NCBI RefSeq assembly: GCF_009906955.1
Contig: NZ_CP047656.1
Location: 4,091,001-4,155,000 of the forward strand
DNA from: Paraglaciecola mesophila
GTDB lineage: Bacteria; Pseudomonadota; Gammaproteobacteria; Enterobacterales; Alteromonadaceae
Direction: 5' to 3'
DNA length: 64,000 nucleotides
Below, piece after piece: positions 26,978-35,411 of this stretch (position 1 is its first letter; each line of letters opens with the position of its first letter). Below the pieces are notes generated by a model, which worked only from the letters and a program-made list of their open reading frames with translations, did not search any database and was not told where the DNA came from. The translations under genes were made by a program, and so were the position numbers.

Positions 26978-28045
26978 ATGGGTTTATTTGAGCGTTATTT
27001 ATCGGTTTGGGTAGCGGTGAGTATTGCTGCTGGTGTGATATTAGGCAGCTTTTTTCCTGATGTGTTTGCCCTGGTTGCTGGATTTGAGTATGCACACGTT
27101 AACTTAGTGGTGGCCGTACTAATTTGGTTGATGATTTATCCTATGATGATTCAAATCGATTTTTCATCGATAAAAGATGTCGGGCGCAAACCGAAAGGGC
27201 TTGCGTTAACTCTGGTAATCAATTGGTTGATTAAACCATTCACTATGGCCGCTTTAGGTTGGCTGTTTTTTAAAGGTTTGTTTGCCGATTGGGTTGACCC
27301 TCAAACCGCAAACGAATACATAGCTGGCATGATTCTACTGGGTGTTGCACCCTGTACTGCTATGGTATTTGTGTGGAGCCAACTCACTAAAGGTGATGCT
27401 AACTACACTTTGGTGCAAGTATCGGTGAACGACATCATTATGATTTTTGCATTTGCCCCAATCAGCGCATTGCTGTTGGGAATGAGCGATATTCAAGTGC
27501 CGTGGGAAACCCTGATCATTTCAGTCGTCTTGTATGTATTACTGCCATTAGTGGCTGGCGCAATGACGCGCTCTTGGCTGAATAAACGCCATGATAATAC
27601 AGCGAATAACCTAGACAACAGTACTGACATTGGGGAAGTGAGAATAGCTCGCTTTGTAGCTGCGCTTAAGCCTTGGTCTATCATTGGTCTGTTGGCCACT
27701 GTGGTATTGCTGTTTGGTTTTCAAGCGCAAACCATCTTAGATAAGCCGCAAATGATCCTTTTGATTGCTATCCCGTTATTGCTACAAACTTATGGTATTT
27801 TTGCCATTACCTATTACCTAGCAAAGCGTATGCGTTTGCCTCACAACGTGGCTGCACCAGCGAGTATGATTGGCTCGTCTAACTTTTTTGAATTGGCAGT
27901 GGCAGTGGCAATATCGCTATTTGGCCTACATTCTGGGGCGGCGTTAGCGACTGTGGTAGGGGTATTAGTAGAAGTGCCTGTCATGCTTTCGTTAGTGTAT
28001 TTTGCAAACCGTACAAAGGCGTGGTTTCCAGCACATCAGGCATAA
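26978..28045 (+). CDS. arsB: Arsenite efflux permease, Acr3 family
   Basis: A 355-residue inner-membrane arsenite exporter of the ACR3 (bile-acid/arsenite) family, not the ArsB family, with about ten transmembrane helices. Diagnostic segments are LIWLMIYPMMIQIDF, the helix-4 motif LGVAPCTAMVFVWS with the essential Cys, and GSSNFFELAVAVAISLFG near the end. A near-perfect ribosome-binding site (AAGGAGG) lies upstream of the ATG. It is the last gene of arsR-arsC-arsH-acr3 and is followed by a strong terminator. The symbol arsB is applied loosely; acr3 is more exact. Confidence 0.93.
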   Translation: MGLFERYLSVWVAVSIAAGVILGSFFPDVFALVAGFEYAHVNLVVAVLIWLMIYPMMIQIDFSSIKDVGRKPKGLALTLVINWLIKPFTMAALGWLFFKGLFADWVDPQTANEYIAGMILLGVAPCTAMVFVWSQLTKGDANYTLVQVSVNDIIMIFAFAPISALLLGMSDIQVPWETLIISVVLYVLLPLVAGAMTRSWLNKRHDNTANNLDNSTDIGEVRIARFVAALKPWSIIGLLATVVLLFGFQAQTILDKPQMILLIAIPLLLQTYGIFAITYYLAKRMRLPHNVAAPASMIGSSNFFELAVAVAISLFGLHSGAALATVVGVLVEVPVMLSLVYFANRTKAWFPAHQA

Positions 28046-28055
28046 CACTCAATAA

Positions 28056-28093
28056 GCATGGCCATAGGAATGTACCTTGGCCATGCGCTTTTT
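28056..28093 (+). terminator. Intrinsic terminator of the arsenic operon
   Basis: GCATGGCCA (28056-28064) and TGGCCATGC (28078-28086) form a perfect 9-base stem, followed by GC and five Ts. It lies between convergent acr3 and dapD and may act weakly for dapD as well. Confidence 0.88.
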
Positions 28094-28105
28094 GAACGCT
28101 AGTAA

Positions 28106-29002
28106 TTAGTCGTTGCTGTGTAAGCTGGCGTTTAAGCCGCCCCATTTAGACGAATCAGCAACAATGGCTTCAACTGCGCCATTTTGGCTGTTACGACGGA
28201 ACAACAAACCATTCATACCTGATAACTCTCGCGCGGCGACGACTTCGCCGTCTGGTGTCGTTACCTTAGTGCCTGCGGTCACATACAAACCGGCTTCTAC
28301 GATGCAATCATCGCCTAACGAAATACCGATACCTGCATTCGCCCCAACCATGCTGTTTTTACCAATTGCATTAATGGTTTTGCCGCCGCCTGACAATGTG
28401 CCCATAGTTGAAGCACCACCGCCGATGTCAGAACCGTCACCCACCACAACACCTTGTGAAATACGCCCTTCAACCATAGAACTACCTAAAGTGCCAGCGT
28501 TGAAGTTAACAAACCCTTCGTGCATAACTGTTGAGCCTGACGCTAAGTGAGCGCCTAAACGAACGCGATCAGCATCGCCAATACGCACCCCTTCAGGAAT
28601 AACGTAGTCTGTCATACGTGGGAATTTATCAATCGAGCTAATCGTTAGGTGATGGTGCTCACTGGCGATTGCGGCGCGTAGTTCGTCTACCTTAGTGGGT
28701 AAAACAGGGCCTGCAGAGGTCCAAGCGACATTGGTCAGTAAACCAAAAATGCCTTCAAGGTTAATGTTATTTGGGGTAACTGCGCCTTCAGACAACAAGT
28801 GCAAACGCAGGTAAGCGTCTTCGATGTTTTGTGGTGCGCCATCGATTTCAAGTTCAACTTCAACGAAATCGCTGTTGATCACGCCCACTTTTTGCGCAAG
28901 ACAGCTACGCGCAATTTGGGTGTTCGCGCGGGGGAACCACACATCTAACGTTTTACCACTGGCGGCATCAATGTAGCGATGACCAATACGTTTTACAGTC
29001 AT
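28106..29002 (-). CDS. dapD: Tetrahydrodipicolinate N-succinyltransferase
   Basis: Transfers succinyl from succinyl-CoA to tetrahydrodipicolinate in lysine/diaminopimelate synthesis. The 298-residue product has an N-terminal alpha/beta region and a left-handed beta-helix of hexapeptide repeats (residues ~140-240: VRIGDADRVRLGAHLASG, EGFVNFNAGTLG, GVVVGDGSDIGGGAS, MVGANAGIGISLGDDC). It resembles the DapD form found in Pseudomonas and actinobacteria rather than the 274-residue E. coli form. It is monocistronic and convergent with the arsenic operon. Aspartate-semialdehyde dehydrogenase of the same pathway is encoded at 62 kb. Confidence 0.85.
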   Translation of the reverse strand: MTVKRIGHRYIDAASGKTLDVWFPRANTQIARSCLAQKVGVINSDFVEVELEIDGAPQNIEDAYLRLHLLSEGAVTPNNINLEGIFGLLTNVAWTSAGPVLPTKVDELRAAIASEHHHLTISSIDKFPRMTDYVIPEGVRIGDADRVRLGAHLASGSTVMHEGFVNFNAGTLGSSMVEGRISQGVVVGDGSDIGGGASTMGTLSGGGKTINAIGKNSMVGANAGIGISLGDDCIVEAGLYVTAGTKVTTPDGEVVAARELSGMNGLLFRRNSQNGAVEAIVADSSKWGGLNASLHSND

Positions 29003-29134
29003 TTATCTTTCCTAGTTTCGATAGTTTAAAAATTGAGGGCGAATTATGGCGTGAAACGCGCTAATTGACAGCCCCCATTTACTTATAATTTATAATCTTC
29101 GCCCTCATAATGAGCTTCTCAGACCAGTTATGGC

Positions 29135-29971
29135 TTACAAACTTAATGAAAGTTCGTCTTTGATTTTCTGTGTCGCGGCTATTTTTTTCTGTACGGCAAA
29201 ATCTACTAATTGTAATTCAACCCCACGGTTGGCTGAATTTGCCGAATTTGGGGGGAAGAAGCACAAGGTGAGCATTTGGTTGTAGCTGTCACGTTGCCAC
29301 AAGTAGCAACGGTTAAATCCGCTGTGCAATAGTGCGTGCCCAGCCTCATCACCGACAAACTTAGCGCTACGTGAAACGCGTAAATCATTGAAAAATGCCA
29401 GCACGTCATTTGCGACGTCGTCGCGCGGGGTCAGAGTTTGAATATAAGCACTTAACGCGACATCGCCTTGTGGGGTGTTCGTTTGTTTGCGAGCATCGGC
29501 AAGGCTAATAGGTTCGCCGTATTTAGCAATCGCCGACGACAACACACCTTTGAGCACATCTTCAATGCCCACATAGGCGCTTTCAACGGTATACAAGCTG
29601 TCAATTTGCGTAATAAAACCGTTGAACTTGTTAAAGTGCAGCGCTATGCGTTGCTCTAAACGAGAATTTTGATAAGGCTGATAAAAGCTCAAACGGACTT
29701 TGTCGCTGCGACTACTTCCGGCGATGTGGTGCAGTTTCGCGCCTTGGTCATACAAGGGGATCGCACTGGCAATCACGTTATCACCTACATGGATATGTTT
29801 AATATCTAAGGTGCTACGACTGTTTTCACCGGATAAGCGATGGGAAGCATCGAATCGTTTTAACCCTGTGGTTTGTTCTAATACATGGGGAGAAGGCGTT
29901 TGAGCAACACTTAAACAGGTAAGTGACATGCAACTGATTAACACGATACAAGGTAACCGAAGTGATTTCAT
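29135..29971 (-). CDS. Exported protein of unknown function
   Basis: About 278 residues from the ATG at 29971, preceded by AGGA; a longer frame from 30019 adds residues before the signal peptide and is rejected. The signal peptide (MKSLRLPCIVLISCMSLTCL) ends near SVA-Q. The mature protein is mixed alpha/beta with motifs IASAIPLYDQGAKLHHIAGS, FNKFNGFITQIDSLYTVES and NRCYLWQRDSYNQMLTLCFF; two cysteines in the last segment could pair. I do not recognise the family. It is monocistronic, 132 bases upstream of dapD on the same strand, with no clear terminator between. Confidence 0.65.
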   Translation of the reverse strand: MKSLRLPCIVLISCMSLTCLSVAQTPSPHVLEQTTGLKRFDASHRLSGENSRSTLDIKHIHVGDNVIASAIPLYDQGAKLHHIAGSSRSDKVRLSFYQPYQNSRLEQRIALHFNKFNGFITQIDSLYTVESAYVGIEDVLKGVLSSAIAKYGEPISLADARKQTNTPQGDVALSAYIQTLTPRDDVANDVLAFFNDLRVSRSAKFVGDEAGHALLHSGFNRCYLWQRDSYNQMLTLCFFPPNSANSANRGVELQLVDFAVQKKIAATQKIKDELSLSL

Positions 29972-30383
29972 TGGGGTCCTAATGACGTAAACAACTGAAC
30001 CGAATATGCAGCATAGCACTTAGTGCTTGCTGGCAACAATCACAGGTGTACTAGCTAACAGATTGCTTAATGCCCGAACCTAACCCTGTGTGACACGCCT
30101 AATGTGCTAACAAAATCAGTTTGTTAGAAATCTGTCTAAGGTTTTATCAAGCAGGCTATTTAAGCACTTGAATTTGCAACATTAGCAGATTAATCTGTTT
30201 GCTAAGCGCTGTGTATTGGCTTTGCCTGAGCTGAGTCTGTTATGTTGGCTTCAGGTACTGAGCAATGTGCATCGTCGTGCGCAACCCCTATCTAATCTCT
30301 TCTTTAAGGTGTGTCATTGAGTAAATGTATGTCAATTTTTTGCTGCTATTCCAAGCAAGCCTTAACTGCTGTATAACGACGCC
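29972..30383. other. 412-bp gap with two inverted repeats
   Basis: No gene is supported. CTAACAAA (30107-30114) pairs perfectly with TTTGTTAG (30120-30127) around a 5-base loop. A perfect 12-base palindrome CAGATTAATCTG (30186-30197) is flanked by TTAGC (30182-30186) and GCTAA (30201-30205). The first repeat is about 260 bases and the second about 180 bases upstream of the RIO kinase start; either could be an operator or part of a long leader. Confidence 0.5.
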
Positions 30384-31241
30384 ATGAAAATACCTAAAAG
30401 AATTCAACCTTTAGTTGACGATGGCCTTGTCGATGAAGTGCTTTATCAATTAATGAGTGGCAAAGAAGCGACGGTTTATGCTGTGCGCTGTGGCAATGAA
30501 ACACGCTGCGCAAAGGTTTACAAAGAGGCCATGAAGCGAAGCTTTAAAAAAGCAGCGCAATATCAAGAAGGACGAAAAGTACGTAACTCCCGCCGTGCTC
30601 GCGCCATGGAGAAAGGCTCGAAATTCGGGCGTAAACAACAAGAAGATGCGTGGCAAAATACCGAGGTAGATGCCTTGTTTACACTGGCTAAGGCAGGTGT
30701 GCGGGTGCCCGAGCCTTATGGCTGTTATGACGGTGTACTGTTAATGGAGCTGATTACCGATGACGATGGCGATGTGGCACCACGTTTAAACGACGTCACC
30801 ATGTCTCCAGAACAAGCGATAGAAGATCACGCTGTGGTCATGGTGTATGTCATGCGTATGCTGTTAGCCGGTTTGGTACATGGGGATTTGTCAGAGTTTA
30901 ATGTATTGGTGGATGCCTACGGGCCTGTGATCATCGATTTGCCACAAGTGGTAGATGCTGCTGCAAACAACAATGCTTTTAGTATGCTTCAGCGCGACGT
31001 ACGCAATATGACTGAATATTATGCCCAATATGCCCCAGAGCTGAAAAACAGCCATTATGCTGAAGAAATGTGGTCTTTGTTTGAAGCCGGCGAGCTTGAA
31101 GCGGATACACAACTGACTGGGCATTTTGAATTCCCGGATGATGAAGCGGACGTAGATACTGTGTTAGAGGAAATCAAAGCGGCTTTTGAAGAAGAGCAAG
31201 CACGAAAAGCGCGTATCGCTGGCCCTAGTGACGAAGACTAG
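30384..31241 (+). CDS. RIO-family serine protein kinase
   Basis: A 285-residue bacterial RIO1-type atypical kinase. Signature elements are MSGKEATVYAVRCG (nucleotide loop), CAKVYKEAMKRSFKK (ATP-anchoring Lys), the catalytic loop LVHGDLSEFNVLV (Asp and Asn) and the metal-binding VIIDLPQVVD. An insertion NSRRARAMEKGSKFGRKQQE is typical of bacterial members found in Pseudomonas and alteromonads. Cellular targets of this group are not known. The C-terminus is acidic and Glu-rich (residues 240-285). It has a long 5' gap containing two inverted repeats and converges on the retropepsin-like gene. Confidence 0.88.
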   Translation: MKIPKRIQPLVDDGLVDEVLYQLMSGKEATVYAVRCGNETRCAKVYKEAMKRSFKKAAQYQEGRKVRNSRRARAMEKGSKFGRKQQEDAWQNTEVDALFTLAKAGVRVPEPYGCYDGVLLMELITDDDGDVAPRLNDVTMSPEQAIEDHAVVMVYVMRMLLAGLVHGDLSEFNVLVDAYGPVIIDLPQVVDAAANNNAFSMLQRDVRNMTEYYAQYAPELKNSHYAEEMWSLFEAGELEADTQLTGHFEFPDDEADVDTVLEEIKAAFEEEQARKARIAGPSDED

Positions 31242-31368
31242 GGCTATTATACTAAAATGCCTTGGTGTATTTGCTAAGCCAATCCCCTAAGATTTTGCTT
31301 ATCTCACTCAACTTCACTCTACTTAATTCATATCACTCAGCCGACTCAACGCAACCAAGCTGAATTAT

Positions 31369-32568
31369 CTACTGCAAATGCAACAGAGCATTTTTCTGAT
31401 CAATTCGAAAATCAAATTCGCGCAAAAAATTCATTCCGAGTAAGCCATCACTATGACCTAATTCATCTAAGGGCAATACCATCACATTGACATTTTTCAC
31501 CTTCGCTTTGCCAATTTCGAGGCTGGCGAACTGGTACATGGGAGAGCGCACCACGCCGTTAGCCGTTTGTACATTGAATTGTCCAACAAATTTGGTCTCG
31601 ACCGCTTTGAATAATGCTTTAAATTTCTGCCGAGAAATAGCCGTAGTAGATGCACCTGTATCAATCAAAAAGTGTACCTGCTGAGCGCTAAGGCGTGTTT
31701 CAACTACGTACTGGTCACCGTATTTTTGTAGCTCAATAGACATACCACCCGCTGGGGTATTTATGGGTGGGCTGTCGCTGTTAGCAGAGTCATCGCGCTT
31801 GGCTATCGCATCGTCATTATATTGCGCAATGATGTGCCGTATCTCCATGGCTTGTGGATCATCATAACGGATTGACGCTAGGGCGTTTTCCATTAATCCC
31901 GCTTGTTGCTGGCGAGCATATGCAGTGGCCAAGGCTAAAATTAACCCCCGGTCAGTTGGGCTAACTTGTAATAAGGGCTCGACGAATTGCGCCAGAATAT
32001 CCCAAGAATTGGCTTGTTTCAGTTGAGTGATGGTGTCGTTGGTCAAGCGCGTAATAGTGTTTTGCACCTGGGTCTGCTGCGCATTACTGAGGGGTAAATT
32101 GAGCATGCTGTGGTAATGAATGATGGCATCACTGAGCAAATGCGTATGCGCAATATATTCAGCTTCTAGAAGTAAAAACTCAACATCTTGCGGGTATTGG
32201 CGTAGATATAGCGGGAAAAACGCATCCAGTTTGGCGTATTCCTGCGCCGCGAGCCAGCGCCGAGTTTGGGCCAAATAGGCCTCGCGGCGATCCGGTTTAA
32301 AGCGCTTGGGTGCTTGTACCGGTTTGTCAGTTGCAACACCTAGCTCGTGTTCATTAAACGGCTGACGGGCTTCCGGCTGCGCGCCTTCATCCGTGACATC
32401 AGGTTGAAGGCTGGACGGCGTTTGGGGCTCCTCCTGATTTGAAGGAGCAAGTGCAGGCATTGGCGCTAACAAGCCCTTTTCATTCCCCCTGAGATACTGA
32501 TAAACATTGAATGCCACAGAGACAGCTAACGTCAAAATCAAAGCGGTATTAAGTTTAGTCATGGCCAT
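31369..32568 (-). CDS. Membrane-anchored retropepsin-like aspartic protease with TPR-like region
   Basis: A 399-residue protein: an N-terminal transmembrane anchor (LNTALILTLAVSVAFNVYQY), a Pro/Gln/Glu-rich linker (residues ~35-90), a helical TPR-like region (~95-255), and a C-terminal retropepsin-like domain (~275-399). The single-copy active-site motif is HFLIDTGASTTAIS, with flap and closing elements FNVQTANGVVRSP and DGLLGMNFLREFDFRID. As in retroviral proteases, one catalytic Asp per chain implies a dimer. The periplasmic orientation is inferred. It is the last gene of a three-gene operon with a thioesterase and a FFLEELY-type protein; its substrate is unknown. Confidence 0.8.
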   Translation of the reverse strand: MAMTKLNTALILTLAVSVAFNVYQYLRGNEKGLLAPMPALAPSNQEEPQTPSSLQPDVTDEGAQPEARQPFNEHELGVATDKPVQAPKRFKPDRREAYLAQTRRWLAAQEYAKLDAFFPLYLRQYPQDVEFLLLEAEYIAHTHLLSDAIIHYHSMLNLPLSNAQQTQVQNTITRLTNDTITQLKQANSWDILAQFVEPLLQVSPTDRGLILALATAYARQQQAGLMENALASIRYDDPQAMEIRHIIAQYNDDAIAKRDDSANSDSPPINTPAGGMSIELQKYGDQYVVETRLSAQQVHFLIDTGASTTAISRQKFKALFKAVETKFVGQFNVQTANGVVRSPMYQFASLEIGKAKVKNVNVMVLPLDELGHSDGLLGMNFLREFDFRIDQKNALLHLQ

Positions 32569-32575
32569 GATACTG

Positions 32576-33043
32576 TTATTCTTTAGCCGGTGTCAGCATG
32601 GCGTTAAAATAGGTTTCAGAGAATACTTTTGGCATACGTTTGGGCTTACCTGAGCTAAGGGCAATGCACACAAATTCGGTACGGGCTTTTAGCATGGTTA
32701 AACCGTCACTTAGGCGAATAAATTGAAACTGCCTAGCGAGTTTTAATTTGTTATCACAGGCGACAATCCATGTGGCGCAGGCTAGCGTATCGCCCAATAC
32801 TGCTGCGGCCAAGTAATCTATTTCATGACGACTAATCGCCATACCTCGGTCAAGGTCTTGGTATTGTTCAATACTCAATCCTAACGCATTTGAGTGGGCC
32901 CACGCAGTACGCTCTAATTGGCTGACATAAGCCACATTGTTCACATGGTTGTAATGGTCGATTTGTTCAGGGCTTATCTGCCATTGGCAAATAAACGGAT
33001 TCGGGAACTGCCATACAAGAGAAAGGGAAGAATCTGGCGTCAT
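32576..33043 (-). CDS. Acyl-CoA thioesterase, 4HBT hotdog family
   Basis: A 155-residue hotdog-fold thioesterase. The active-site region WQISPEQIDHYNHVNNVAYV contains the Asp/Asn-His-x-x-Asn pattern typical of 4-hydroxybenzoyl-CoA/YbgC-type enzymes, followed by a long central helix (VSQLERTAWAHSNALG) and strands with KLARQFQFIRLSDG. It would hydrolyse acyl-CoA in the cytoplasm; chain-length preference cannot be read. It starts four bases after the upstream FFLEELY-type gene and ends eight bases before the retropepsin-like gene, so the three are almost surely co-transcribed. Confidence 0.85.
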   Translation of the reverse strand: MTPDSSLSLVWQFPNPFICQWQISPEQIDHYNHVNNVAYVSQLERTAWAHSNALGLSIEQYQDLDRGMAISRHEIDYLAAAVLGDTLACATWIVACDNKLKLARQFQFIRLSDGLTMLKARTEFVCIALSSGKPKRMPKVFSETYFNAMLTPAKE

Positions 33044-33046
33044 TGA

Positions 33047-33838
33047 CTATGCCTCAATAGGTATTTCAATACTGGGAAGACAAGGTAACGGGTAAGTACC
33101 TTGTTGGGAATACACTTGCTCGGAAAACGTTTGGTTGGTAGACAAGATGGTAACAAGATGTGCCTCTTTACTGACAATATCCTCCATGAAGCGTCGGCTG
33201 TTAGGGATTTTTTTGAACGCTTTGTAACCGTCATGCAAAAAAAGATGTAGCGCTTGTAGCCCTTTCAAGCGAGCTGGGTGTTTTGATAGCGAGAGCATCA
33301 TGGCAACGCCTTTTATTGCGACAGCCTGGCGAAGGTTTTCCCCAAGTTCAATCAATAACCTTATTTGCTTGTGTCGCAAATCGCCATTGTTTTCTTTGCT
33401 GTAGGCTGCCGCGTAAGTTTGACTGCTGATCATCATGGGGGTTTTAGCACAGGGGGGATTGGCTGCTAGCATGATGTCTTTAAGTGCCAAAGCTAACCCG
33501 TAATCCAGTTCATAAGATAAGGCATGTAGTCGCAGGGCGCTCTCTAATGAGAGCAGCGCTTGGCTAGGCAAATATTTGTGCATTTTAGGGACAACGCGTT
33601 TTATATCCGCGTCGCGCTGGCTGAAGTCTTGTGGCCCATATACTTGCTCAACAAAAAACGCCAAAGCAGGGGCCGTACGAGGATCGTTCATATGCGCTTC
33701 ATGGGTTGCCTGCATACGCAAGGTTTGCCAAAGCTGCACCCCTTTTACAAGGGGGAACAGTTTTGCTTTACTCGCCATGTTTTGCAGCGTGTGAACGCGG
33801 TGCAAATGACAAGATATCTGAGCAACTAAGTCACTCAT
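33047..33838 (-). CDS. FFLEELY-motif family protein
   Basis: A 263-residue helical protein with the segment ALAFFVEQVYGPQDFSQRDA (residues ~59-78), which corresponds to the FFLEELY motif that names an uncharacterised gammaproteobacterial family. Downstream are KRVVPKMHKYLPSQAL and a helical C-terminal half ending SIEIPIEA. There is no signal peptide or membrane helix, so it should be cytoplasmic. It is the first gene of the operon with the thioesterase and retropepsin-like genes. No biochemical function is known to me; the thioesterase neighbour hints at acyl metabolism. Confidence 0.75.
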   Translation of the reverse strand: MSDLVAQISCHLHRVHTLQNMASKAKLFPLVKGVQLWQTLRMQATHEAHMNDPRTAPALAFFVEQVYGPQDFSQRDADIKRVVPKMHKYLPSQALLSLESALRLHALSYELDYGLALALKDIMLAANPPCAKTPMMISSQTYAAAYSKENNGDLRHKQIRLLIELGENLRQAVAIKGVAMMLSLSKHPARLKGLQALHLFLHDGYKAFKKIPNSRRFMEDIVSKEAHLVTILSTNQTFSEQVYSQQGTYPLPCLPSIEIPIEA

Positions 33839-33900
33839 ATGATGGCATATCGCCCATGGGATTGCGCTTAAGTACTCCAGAGTTGCGAGAAAGCATTATT

Positions 33901-34632
33901 TTATTTTTTTAGGGTAATTTTACCGAAGACATCTGCGGTAATGAAACCTAAGTTTTTACTGCCGTTTTGTGCGGCAAAATCGTGAGAGCCCATAAAATGC
34001 TCCCGTACTTCACTGCCATCGTTATCACAGTAGGCCAGCATAAATCCCATAACATCACCGCTTTTTAACGCAATAGGCGCTTTGGGGGCGGCATCAGTAT
34101 AGTCATTAGGGTAACGCTTAATGGACACCTCCCATAAAATGGTATTCGGCGAATTTAGTTGGCGTTTCCAGCTACTGTTTATGTGGTCGTTATACAGGTG
34201 GGCTTTTTCATCATCGCCAATGTCTGCGGCTTGGTTATCAAGACCAATGTGATACGCCAGAGCACTGTGGTTGAACTGATGAATGCCGCCGGAAGCATCT
34301 CCATCAACAAAAATCTCCAGTGCGTCGTCATCCCAGTAACGTACAAGCGGATCTGCATGGGTATCAATCAGCATATCGTCAGTAATTTCAGCTTGTAGGT
34401 ACAAGTAATTTTCATCCCATAACAAGCGGTAACGGCCGGTGAAATCGGCTTTCTCGGGTAAGCTGCCATCCATCAAATAAGGCATGTCGTGCCAAGAAGC
34501 TTGTTGCCAAACGGCTTCTTGAGAGCCATCTATGACGGGGGCTTTTGAGGTATAGGTTACGTCGAACGCGTGGGCTGAAAGACTGCTAAAAAAAGACGCC
34601 ATGAGCAGTGGTTTTAGTAAGCCTGAAAACAT
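33901..34632 (-). CDS. Secreted CBM9-like carbohydrate-binding protein
   Basis: A 243-residue exported protein: signal peptide ending SSLSAHA-F, then a CBM9/DOMON-like beta sandwich. The typical start KAPVIDGSQEAVWQQASW is followed by YRLLWDENYLYLQAEITD, DDALEIFVDGD and a C-terminal GDVMGFMLAYCDNDGS. Such domains bind sugar ends or act as accessory domains; no catalytic module is fused here. It is transcribed alone and upstream of the FFLEELY operon on the same strand, 62 bases away. It may bind polysaccharide fragments in the periplasm or outside the cell. Confidence 0.78.
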   Translation of the reverse strand: MFSGLLKPLLMASFFSSLSAHAFDVTYTSKAPVIDGSQEAVWQQASWHDMPYLMDGSLPEKADFTGRYRLLWDENYLYLQAEITDDMLIDTHADPLVRYWDDDALEIFVDGDASGGIHQFNHSALAYHIGLDNQAADIGDDEKAHLYNDHINSSWKRQLNSPNTILWEVSIKRYPNDYTDAAPKAPIALKSGDVMGFMLAYCDNDGSEVREHFMGSHDFAAQNGSKNLGFITADVFGKITLKK

Positions 34633-34779
34633 GATAAGTCCTTGTTGGTGAGGGCGTTAAGTTGGTGATAATTAACATGCTGAGTTAATTCCTTTTAGCT
34701 TGACGCAAAGCGGTAGTTAACACAATAGCCTGTTACTCACTTGAGTTTATAGGCAGGGGTTAGGTAGAATGCCAGCCCA

Positions 34780-35382
34780 ATGAATACCTCTACCGCTTTT
34801 ACCCATCTAAACGACCTTAGCGACCCGCCAAGTCGAGAACAATGCGCAGAATTACATCGCTATCAAGATGTCATAGCGCTATTTAATGCTGCCTTTAAAG
34901 AAAGCGAAAATACACGCTTAATCAAAGGTGAAGGCGAGCCAGAGTACATTCCAGCGAACGAGCAGTGTGATTTTCATCAAGTTATTTTTGCTCATGGTTA
35001 TTTTGCTAGCGCGTTACATGAAATTGCCCATTGGTGCATCGCAGGCAAAGCGCGGCGGTTGCTAAATGATTATGGCTATTGGTATTGCCCCGATGGCCGC
35101 AGCGAAGATGAACAACGGGCGTTTGAGAAAGTTGAGGTGAAGCCGCAAGCCATCGAATGGGCGTTTTCAGTGGCAGCAAAAAAGCGTTTTCGAGTCAGTA
35201 CGGATAACTTAAATGGTGCACAGGGCGACAGCAAAGCGTTTACTTTACATGTTCATCAGCAAGTCTTATGTTATTTGCGTGATGGCTTTCCCCCACGAGC
35301 GGCGCTGTTTATTGATGCTTTGATGGAATTTTATGGCACAGCCGCGCTCAACATTGAGCAGTTTAGATTGCCTAATGAGTGA
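34780..35382 (+). CDS. epmC: Elongation factor P hydroxylase EpmC
   Basis: Hydroxylates the beta-lysylated lysine of elongation factor P. The 200-residue product matches YfcM/EpmC: YIPANEQCDFHQVIFAHGYF, the metal-binding ALHEIAHWCIAG (HExxH), YGYWYCPDGRSEDEQRAFE and the segment KPQAIEW. These include the conserved His/Glu iron ligands of the family. It is followed by the NAD-kinase-like gene and yfcL; fabB, mnmC, yfcL and epmC also cluster in E. coli. EpmA and EpmB, which act before it, are not in this window. Confidence 0.93.
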   Translation: MNTSTAFTHLNDLSDPPSREQCAELHRYQDVIALFNAAFKESENTRLIKGEGEPEYIPANEQCDFHQVIFAHGYFASALHEIAHWCIAGKARRLLNDYGYWYCPDGRSEDEQRAFEKVEVKPQAIEWAFSVAAKKRFRVSTDNLNGAQGDSKAFTLHVHQQVLCYLRDGFPPRAALFIDALMEFYGTAALNIEQFRLPNE

Positions 35383-35411
35383 GCTAATAGCCAAAGTAAG
35401 GAGCTTCTGTG

